NCBI GenBank assembly: GCA_019009955.1
Contig: CM032228.1
Location: 224,746,001 to 224,810,000, forward strand
Origin: Riptortus pedestris
Taxonomy: Eukaryota; Arthropoda; Insecta; Hemiptera; Alydidae
Length of the DNA: 64,000 bases
Direction of reading: 5' to 3'
In this document: positions 14,228-23,200 of the stretch, one piece after another
Position numbering within the stretch: the first letter of the stretch is position 1
How the letters are laid out: every line of letters starts with the position of its first letter
Program-made: the position numbers and the translations under genes
Notes under the pieces: generated by a model
What the model was told of the DNA's origin: nothing
Seen by the model: the letters and a program-made list of their open reading frames with translations, nothing else
Databases searched by the model: none

Positions 14228-14465
14228 GGGGCTCAGGTTGGCCAAGCGAGTTAAAGCCTAGAACTTTATCTCACATGGTAAACCTAGAGTGGCGAGTTCG
14301 ATTCTCTCCTGGGCAAAGGAAATTATTTAGTGACGAAATTCATTAAATAACATCCAAAAATCCCACCCTGGCTAGAGAAGGGTGGTGACCTTTAGACAAC
14401 CCTTCCCGATTAGCCTAAGTTGCAAAAAGTGTACGTTAATAAATATAAATAATAATAATAATAAC
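14228..14465 (+). mobile_element. tRNA-derived SINE, full length
   Basis: The head has an A-box-like TTGGCCAAGCGAGTTAAAGC and B-box GAGTTCGATTC at tRNA spacing. The body has CCCACCCTGGCTAGAGAAGG, GGTGACCTTTAGACAACCC and TTAGCCTAAGTTGCAAAAAG, then GTACGTTAATAAATA and an (AAT)n tail. Related pieces occur at 2396, 4889, 8291, 25425, 32958, 52622 and 62881. Non-coding; needs LINE enzymes to move. Confidence 0.8.
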
Positions 14466-15374
14466 ACATTCCAGCGTTTTACTCCTAAAATGATACGAAT
14501 TTCTCGAAATATTCATATTTGCGGTTGGGGATTTGAAGCGTATTCTTGTGTCTTATTCTGTGATTGTATGTTATACTATTTTTGTAATACAAGTTCATGT
14601 TTTGCTTCTCAAACAATATTATTTAGTACATATATATTGAGGGAAAAGTCATTATTTTTTACTCTTAAAAAAATGGTGAGTCTGTCGACTTTCTGTTAAA
14701 TATCATCTTTATTATTCTCTTCTGCCATTTAAGTATTAAATTATGATTTTTTTAGTAACCCCAATGCATAACGCCATAACCGACTATGGAAATAACTCTA
14801 ATACATTATTAAAAGAGTTTCTATTAGAATATATTTTTTCACATTTTAATACGAAGCTAAGCAATTTTAATATCTTACTTAATTCTCCAATATGACAAAA
14901 TCAGTCTAGGCTTTTGTTTACAATCAATCCTAAAAAAGTTTATCATTGGGGCTGATGAAAGGATCCGATTATTCATTGATATCACTTAAGAAGAATGTGG
15001 GGAATGCTTACTCAAATCTAGAATCAAAAGCCATTGTAACCTTAGGAAATATACCAATTACGCTGAGATTTCTATCCAAAGAATGAATTATATCCTTTAG
15101 AAAATCATATGTTGTCGAAGTAATAGACATGTTTTCACAGAAACCATGAGGTAATGTAATTTTGTTTCTATTATTGTTCAAAGTTATTTATTGAAGAGTT
15201 TTGGTTTACACCGTCTTGTGAAAATCTAGCCTTGGGTGAATAAAAGAATCCCGCCGCCGGGTTGTTTAAGATAACAATTGTATTCCGGGAAACACTTTTT
15301 CTAATTGTATTCCGGGGAACTTTCTTCTACAAGAATCAATTAAGCAATGTAATGAATAATAAATTTAGAATGAT
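14466..15374. other. Intergenic, no recognised feature
   Basis: A/T-rich DNA; nothing recognisable apart from a local duplication of a TTGTATTCCGGG motif near 15280-15320. Confidence 0.4.
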
Positions 15375-16790
15375 TGTTTTTATAGCGGATTTTCCTAGAA
15401 GGGTATGAGTAGTTGGGGCTTTACTCATGATGCGTAGTTTAGTAGATTTCGCCTAAAGGGAATCAAGAGTTTAGATTTTACTCCTGATTCCCAATTTAGT
15501 AGATTTACCTCAAAGGGAATCAAGAGTTCGAGTTTTACTCGCAATGCGCAGTTTAGCAGATTTCCCTCAAAGGGAATCAAGAGTTCGATTTTTACTCATG
15601 ATTCGAATTTTAGCAGACTTCCCTCAAAGTGAATCAGGAGTTCGGGGTTTACTCGCAATGCGCATTTTAAAGGATGTTCCTCAAAGGGAATCCAGTATTC
15701 GGGGTTTTATTCACGATGCGCAGTTTAGCAGATTTTTCTCAAAGGGATTCAAGAGTTCGGTTACTCATGATTCGAATTTTAGTAGATTTTCCTCAAAAGG
15801 AATCAAGTGTTCGGGGTTTACTCACAAAGCGCATTTTAGCAGATTTTACTCAAATGGAATCAAGTGTTCGAGGTTTACTCGCAATGCGAATTTTAGCAGA
15901 TTTGGTCTAAAAGGAATCAAGTGGTCGGGGTTTACTTACAATGCGCATTTCAGAAGATATTCTTCACAGGGAGTAAAGCGCCCGAGTTTTACTCACAATG
16001 GAAATTTTACCAGATTTCGCCTAAAGGGAATCAAGTGTTCGGGTTTTACTCTAAATGCGCATTTTAGAAGATGTCCCTGAAAGGGAATCAAGAGATTAGA
16101 TTATACTCATAATTCCCTATTTAGTAGATTTTCCTCAAAAGGAATCAAGTGTTCGGGGTTTACTCACAAAGCGCATTTTAGCAGATTTTACTCAAATGGA
16201 ATCAAGTGTTTAGATTATACTCATAATTCCCTATTTAGTAGATTTTCCTCAAAAGGAATCAAGTGTTCGGGGTTTACTCACAAAGCGCATTTTAGCAGAT
16301 TTTACTCAAATGGAATCAAGAGTTTAGATTTTACTCGTGATTCCCTATTTAGCAGATTTTCATCAAAGTGAATCAGGAGTTCGGGGTTTACTCGCAATGC
16401 GCATTTTAAAGGATGTTCCTCAAGGGGGAATCAAGAATTTAGATTTTACTCGTAATTCCGTATTTAGTAGATTTTCCTCAAAGGGAATCAAGTGGTCGGG
16501 GTTTACTCACAATGCGCATTTTAGCAGATTTTACTCAAATGGAATCAATAGTTTAGTTTTTACTCGTGATTCCCTATTTAGCAGATTTTCATCAAAGGGA
16601 ATCAAGTGTTCGGGGTTTATTCACAATGCGCATTTTAGCAGATTTTACTCAAAGGGAACCAAGTGGTCAAGTTTTACTCACAATTGGAATTTTACTGAAA
16701 AAAAATCAAGAGTTCAGGTTTTACTCACAATGTGCGGATTTAGCAGATTTTCATTTTAGGGGATCAACAGTTGAGATTTTACTCATGATT

Positions 16791-16793
<3 letters not shown>
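15375..16793. repeat. 57-bp satellite array 2 (about 25 diverged units)
   Basis: Same family as array 1 but more diverged, with units such as TTAGCAGATTTCCCTCAAAG, GGGAATCAAGAGTTCG and TTTACTCATGATTC. Contains a duplicated dimer (about 16081-16199 and 16200-16320). Its last units (about 16690-16793) match the last units of array 1 (about 12755-12860), including GTGCGGATTTAGCAG and GGGGATCAACAGTTGAG, so the two arrays share an end and probably an origin. It runs into a TA tract. Confidence 0.95.

Positions 16794-16833
<40 letters not shown>
16794..16833. repeat. TA microsatellite
   Basis: (TA)n at the right edge of satellite array 2. Confidence 0.9.
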
Positions 16834-16838
<5 letters not shown>

Positions 16839-16879
16839 CTTCACAATGATGGGCTAGTGATTTTTAAAGTGTGGGTCTT

Positions 16880-17135
16880 GAGAACCTTCGACCGGCGATA
16901 GCAGCTATTGATTTTTATGCAAAAACCTATGAGTCGAGAGGGTCACCAAAGACTGAAAAAAAGAAAGTACGAATAGCAAGGTTCATATTTGAGTAACGAA
17001 ATAATGTATGTTAAGAATAATTGTAGACCATTAATAGTGAAACAAGATTGGTTCTATAACTCTTTACCATCCGACTAATAACGGAGATATTTTGAATCCC
17101 CCCACTAATACGTTAATAACCTCTACTCACTACGT
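16880..17135 (+). mobile_element. Diverged HINE-family fragment
   Basis: Contains CGACTAATAACGGAGATATT and flanking block A similarity but no ends; lies directly before a better preserved copy. Confidence 0.4.
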
Positions 17136-17142
17136 TTAAAAG

Positions 17143-17679
17143 TCCGTCAACGCAGGGGCTGCGTAAACTAAGCAGATTTCCCACGTGAAGTAATACAATA
17201 GAGAAATCTCCATACGCGAGCTGAACAGTTACGGAAACGGCCGAATTAAACTTTTGGCGGGAAACTCACTCGTCCGTTATCGGCCCACATTTAATAAAAA
17301 ATGCAAATATCACGGTTAATATTCAAGATAGAGGATAAATCTATAGAATAATATTTATAGTAAATTTAATTTGCAATAAGATTGATTCTGTACAATTTTT
17401 TGATCCGACGTCTGTTAACGGAGATATTTTCGAAAATCCCCCTCTAAAACCTCCCCCCCTCCCACTGGTCCGATTTCAGCCATTAACGAACTTGATCTGT
17501 ATTTTTGTATAAAACGTTACGAAATATCGCCGAAGTTTGGTAACGATCAAACAAAAATTGCGACCGCTAGAGCGTTAACAGATATATATATATCTATAAT
17601 TTTGAAAGGACCTAGTTTTAGTCATCTCCTGTTTATGATCGATGGACATTAGAAGAAATTTTTCAGGGAAATCTATTAA
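17143..17679 (+). mobile_element. HINE-like element
   Basis: 5' end TCCGTCAACGCAGGGGC and TAAGCAGATTTCCCACGTG, block A (GACCGCTAGAGCGTTAACAG), a short TA tract, block B, and a shortened 3' end GGGAAATCTATTAA in which the palindrome is partly lost. Confidence 0.75.
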
Positions 17680-17761
17680 AACTCTGATGATCACGAACCC
17701 CTCGAGTCTTAGTCGCTTAGTTGAAGCAAATAAAGAGCTTCTTCTTCAGTTCTGGGTAAAT

Positions 17762-17935
17762 CCAAAATTAATAAACGATTACTCACACTGTTTTGATAAC
17801 AAAAGAAACAGAATGACTAAGATAACCTACTCAAGCATGAAGAGCAAATAGCGATAAGCAAATAGCGATAAGCGGGTCTCAACCAGTAAATATATTATGC
17901 ATAAATAATGAGCTGCTTCCCGTTAACTATTTTAT
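17762..17935. repeat. Dispersed repeat shared with 58680-58850
   Basis: AATAAACGATTACTCAC, GATAACAAAAGAAACAGA, ATGACTAAGATAACCTA and CAACCAGTAAATAT recur in the same order and strand at 58680-58850 in intron 1 of GST gene 3. Family unknown; non-coding. Confidence 0.6.
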
Positions 17936-19300
17936 GATTTATTAATTCTTGAAGAGTTATTTTAAATAATTAAGGGTTTTTTTTTAATATTCTGTTTTAA
18001 TAATCGTCTTCAAATGGGTGGCCTACCGAAAATCGATAAGTACCGAACAACAACTGCAGCATATTATATTTCCAGAATTACCGACCTCATGACAAATTTA
18101 AATTTGAGTCATAACAGTTGGATGATCATAAAAGCCTTGAACTGAGCCTGTTTTCCTACAGCTCGATTCAATAAATATAGAACAAGAAGTCTGTAGCATT
18201 TCTTAAAATGAACGAAAGGCAGTTATGCGAGATAATATCTAAATAATAAATGAGATCTTGAAAAACCGGATTAATCTTGAATTGTACAATTCTGACCGGA
18301 TCAATATCCGTATAAAACATTCACAAATTAAAACCTCTCATGACAGTTGTGCCTTAGTCGATTAGTCTCGCTCGCGGGTGTTTAAGGAACTTAAAGGTAT
18401 ATAATACATACATAAAATAAAAAAAAATTGACCAATGGCCCTTAAATATTTTAAAACATCATTTATAAATGTGGTACCTTACTAGTTCATTTAGAGTTTT
18501 CGGTGGTGAAATTGGTAATAGTTCAAAACAGGGTTGATGTATATGTTTGATAGTTAGCGTCGTATTGTATATTTTACACTTTGGCTCATAAGAAATTAGT
18601 AAGTCTAGAGGTCCAATCCTTAGTCGTGTAAGTACAATTTCTTCCCATTTTGTTTGTCTGCTACTAGATGGCCAATTTTAGAATTGTTTATTTATTTTAC
18701 TTTACCTTTTGAAACTACCCAGTTTGCCTTCTACTAATAGTTTGTCGTTTTATAGTATTAAACGCTTCTTTACATGTAACATCAGTTGTGTCTCCAAATA
18801 GTTTTGCTTTTCTGTCAAGTTTTTCATTTTCTACCATACATTACCGGGTATCCAATGAATAGTAATGAGTTTATTCAATTCTATTACGTGTTATCTATAA
18901 TTGCTAAGGCGTGGTCCTACTTCAACTCACTTTCCAAAGATTTTTTAAACTCTAACTTCTTGCTGTGAACTACGTATTGTGTACGGACCTCAAGTTAGTC
19001 GTGTGAGTAAAGGCGTTGAATACACATGGAATTTCTTTAGTGTAAAACTCAGTAATTTGAAGAACTTAGTGAATTTGCAAAAGACAATCCCATGGCCCAC
19101 AAATGTATGCGAACTACTGGCCGATAGTAGCCAATTTATAAATGATGTTTTTAAGTATTTAAGAAATAATGAATTATTTGATGAAATATAAAACCTATTA
19201 TCCACAATTATGAAAGTTATATATAGCAAGCTCTGTGGAATATAAGTTTTGCCTCCTTCCAGTTTAACTATTTATAAATATACTCGTAGACTTCCACGGT
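17936..19300. other. Intergenic; one unassigned peptide
   Basis: No gene found. The frame at 18979-19191 (NFFSVKLSNLKNLVNLQ, then PWPTNVCELLADSSQF) looks protein-like and may be a transposon remnant, but I cannot assign it to a family. Confidence 0.3.
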
Positions 19301-19307
19301 CCTGGTC

Positions 19308-19522
19308 ATTAATACTATTAAGGTCTTTGGGTCTTGACCGTGTCTTCATATTGGTTGCCAACGTTTCGCTAGACATGCTTCTAGCTTCCTCAGGGCTATC
19401 TCTGAGACTGAGAGGCTAGCTGTCTCAGAGATAGCACTGAGGAAGCTAGAAGCATGTCTAGCGAAACGTTGGCAACCAAAATGAAGACATGGTCAATACC
19501 CGAAGACCTTAATAGTATTAAT
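19308..19522. mobile_element. Penelope-like palindrome with two hammerhead-like cores
   Basis: Arms 19308-19408 and 19422-19522 are near-perfect reverse complements of 101 nt around a 13-nt loop. Each arm, read outward, has CTGAGGA (plus strand 19437-19443; minus strand 19393-19387), a six-pair GCTAGA/TCTAGC stem with an AGCATG loop, and GAAAC (plus strand from 19463). This is the conserved core of a hammerhead ribozyme (CUGANGA, stem II, GAAA). The same sequence ends the Penelope-like fragment at 37640-38155. Confidence 0.65.
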
Positions 19523-19827
19523 AACTATTTATAGTTTTTCTTTTATTTTTATTAATCTTTTGTTTTTTTCCTCATAAATAAATATACTAACAATTTATAT
19601 TTAGTTTTGTCCATTCTATTTATTTTGTACATTTGTAAAAGTTAGCTGTGTAAAAATTTTAATATTTATTTAATCTTGTAAAATTATATTCTAACATGTT
19701 AAAAAATGATTCGCCATAGTAGCGGCATGGTCCTATTTATTTTGTACTTTTGTAACATCTAGCTTTGTAAAAATGTTAATATTTAATTTAATTTTGTAAA
19801 ATTATATTCAAACATGTTAATAGAATG

Positions 19828-20050
19828 AAAAATGTCTTCAAATGTCCATCGATCCCAACTAGTAAATGACGAAAATGAGGTCCGTTCAAAACTATATACA
19901 TATATATATAGATATATATATATATATATATATATATAGTTTTGAACGGACCTCATTTTCCTCATCTTCTAGTTGGGATCGATGGACATTTGAAGACATT
20001 TTTCAAAAACCTGATGAGTACAACCTCAATAGCTGATTTCCCTTAAAGCA
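19828..20050. mobile_element. Fold-back of HINE block B around a TA tract
   Basis: Reversed block B (AATGTCCATCGATCCCAACT, GACGAAAATGAGGTCCG) is followed by a TA tract and then forward block B (GAACGGACCTCATTTTC, TTGGGATCGATGGACATTTG) with an altered 3' palindrome TGATTTCCCTTAAAGC. Both halves carry the same rare TTGGGATC variant, so one was copied from the other. It lies about 100 bp 5' of the first coding exon of GST gene 2. Confidence 0.75.
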
Positions 20051-20159
20051 AGAATAAGGGATAAATTAGAATAACATTGGCAACATTACAATTTTTTTCA
20101 ATACTTTCCTACATGTTATGTACAATTCAATGTTTAATGTTTTTTTTATTTTGTACAGA

Positions 20160-20292
20160 ATGCCTCATTACAAGTTAATCTACTTGGACTTAAAAGGAAT
20201 CGCAGAGGGTATCAGATGTATATTTGCATACATGGGAAAAGAATTCGAAGACAGTCGCATCGAAATGAAAGACTGGCCTTCAGTTAAACCAG
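20160..20292 (+). CDS. GstS: GST gene 2, coding exon 1
   Basis: Encodes residues 1-44 with Tyr8 and GIAEGIR. Donor ccag|gtaaat, phase 1. Confidence 0.93.
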
Positions 20293-23200
20293 GTAAATAA
20301 TGTTGCGTGAGCAACAGTAATGTTAGAGAAAGAGATAATGCTACATAGCTATAACCAGGCGACTGAAGAGTTTGGGAATAAGGACATAATAAAAACCCAT
20401 GCATTTTTAGATTATTTTTATATGAACAAGGTTTTAATGATACCTAAATTTTCCCCTTCGAAATATATTTTTGGAATTTATAGCTCCATCGTATGTGACT
20501 TCTTCTCAGTTTAATTGGCAAGATCCAATCACCATTAGCGATGAGATAACATCAAGTAAGATCGCACGAACTCACAGATAATTTAGCTCGTCATAAGTAG
20601 ATGGAGAAATTCTCTAAGTAAGCTTGTAGGAGTTCACTTATAATATAGTTCTGGTCACAAATAGACGGAGTAATTGAGTAGAATAAGCTTGTTGGAGAGT
20701 TCACTGATAGTGTAACTCTAGTCACAAGGAGACGGAAAAATTCTCTCAGGTATGCTTGTAGGAGTTCCCTGATAATCTATCCTCTAGTCACAAATAAGCT
20801 TGTAGGTGTTTGCTGATATTGGAGCTCTAGTTATAAGTAGACCGAGAAATTCACCAGAGTAAGCTTGTAGGAATTCATTGATAATGTCGCTCCAGTCACA
20901 AGTAGATGGAGAAATTCTTCTGAGTAAGCTTGTAGGAATTCATTGATAATGTCGCTCCAGCCACAAGTAGATGGAGAAATTCTTCTGAGTAAGCTTGTAG
21001 GAATTCATTGATAATGTCGCTCCAGCCACAAGTAGATGGAGAAATTCTTCTGAGTAAGCTTGTTTGAATTCCTTGATAATGTCGCTCCAGCCACAAGTAG
21101 ATGGAAAAATTCTTCTGAGTAAGCTTGTAGGAATTCATTGATAATGTCGCTCCAGCGACAAGTAGATGGAGAAATTCTTCTGAGTAAGCTTGTAGGAGGT
21201 CACTGATAATGTAGCTCTAGTCACAAAGAGACGGAGAAATTCTCCAAAGTAAACTTGTAGGAGTTCACTGTATTCTCTAGTCACAAGAAGATCGAGTAAT
21301 TCTCTCGAATTAGCTTGTAGGAGAATTTACTGACAATGATCTAGTCGCAAATAGACGGAGAATTTCTTTCGAACAAGCTTGTCTTACTTTATGAAGAACT
21401 TTATTCTTTAACATTGTATATAGTTATAATTGAATTCAATGATAATGGTTATGTAGCATTAAACATTGAACAGGTTTATACCTTTCTAAGTTTAAATGTG
21501 TATGAAAATAGGACATGCCATGTTTATTTAATCACATAGAGGAATAATTGCACGGAATCTATTGAAATGTATTATTTTAAAAGGTATAGTATTATAAAGA
21601 ATAATTTCCAATTAAGAGTCCTTGTACGTGTAAATAAAACTCTCCATACACCCAAGACTTTCATTAGGACAACGCTTCATCTTTAGTCCCTTTGAGAACT
21701 TATATCCTGAAATCTATAAACATATAAATAAAACTGCTGTAATTAAGGAGAACATACAACAGTGAAGTTAAATAAAAACAAGCAGACGGGGCTTACAAAT
21801 ATAAACAAGCTTAGAAGTTGTTTTTATTCAAATCCACTCTTCAGTTTGGCTTAATTTGAAGTTACGTGTGTATATATTTGTAGGATTCGGATATGTATTA
21901 CTGTTTTGTCACTAGTTCTGAATATGAAGCGTCTTTGAAAACGTTTTACCGCTTCAATAAAACTCTGTGAAGTACATGATAATACTCCACGTATTTCATA
22001 GTTTTATTTTATTATAGTTCTACGTAATCACAGTATTTTTATGAATACGTTTATTGGAAGGATTCAGACATGAGTTGTTAAAAGGCACTGAAGATGGACC
22101 GTTGTTTTTGGAAACGTTTGGCCGTTTCAATAAAATTCATTGGAGTACATATCATTTAAATTAAGAATCTTAAAGTATTATTTATTTCAATTGTTTTGTA
22201 GTTTTTATTTATGTGAGAATCCATGCTCTCATTTATATATAAATATAAATATTTGCTATTTGATATTTAATTAGAAATTCTAATGATTTTATTTTGTTTT
22301 TAGGGATGCCTTTTGGTAAAGTTCCAGTTCTTGAAATTGACGGCGAAGCATTTCACCAATCAACTGCTATTTATCGATATTTAGCAATCGAAGCAGGCTT
22401 ATCCGGAAGCACTCCCTTGGAAAATCTAAGAATTGACCAAGTAGGCGGGGCAATAACTGATATCATTCCAGGTAAAATACAACATATCATTTTAGAAATA
22501 TCATTCTGTGTTTAATTATTATTATTTATTTATCGCTTCTAGGCGATATTGCTCAAAAAACAAAAAAACATTATCAGCGATAGCAAAAGAAAACGAGAAC
22601 ACCAACAGAATAGAATAGAATATATATTTATTTGTTAAAGATTTACATGGTGTACAAATTAAATAAACAAATAACAATTCTGTCTTTTTAAATAAAGAAT
22701 TAAATCCAAGTTCTTGGATCAACAATAATGTGACAATAAAGAAAAACAAAAAAAAACAATATAGGGTAAATAGTAAAATATAGTACATATAAGTTAATTA
22801 AAGGCATTATATAAACCCTTATCCGTCTTATATAACATAACTGGAGTGTGGTCCATCGATTCCAGAGTATTGAATGCTGACTTGATGAAGCAGTAAATCT
22901 TGAGTAAATGTTGTGCTATCGATACTGAGTATCTTTTCAATTTTATGCACATCACTGACTGCTGAGGAAAGTGTTCGTAGATCGAAGATAAACTAAACAA
23001 CTATCAACAAAAAAAAAACATTAACAATAATAACAAAAACCTCGACAAAAATTACAAAATAAATATACAAGAATACAAATTGAACAATAATTTTATTGGA
23101 AAAAGGAGAACTAAGAACAAAAAGTGCTAATGTATACTTTTCAACTCAACTAAATAGTAGGAAGGTAACAAAATATTAATTTTCAAAATATAAAGAGATA

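Noticed and set aside
18979..19191. Protein-like 70-codon frame (NFFSVKLSNLKNLVNLQ)
   Set aside because: Looks coding in style but I cannot tie it to a family, so I did not call a gene or a named transposon.
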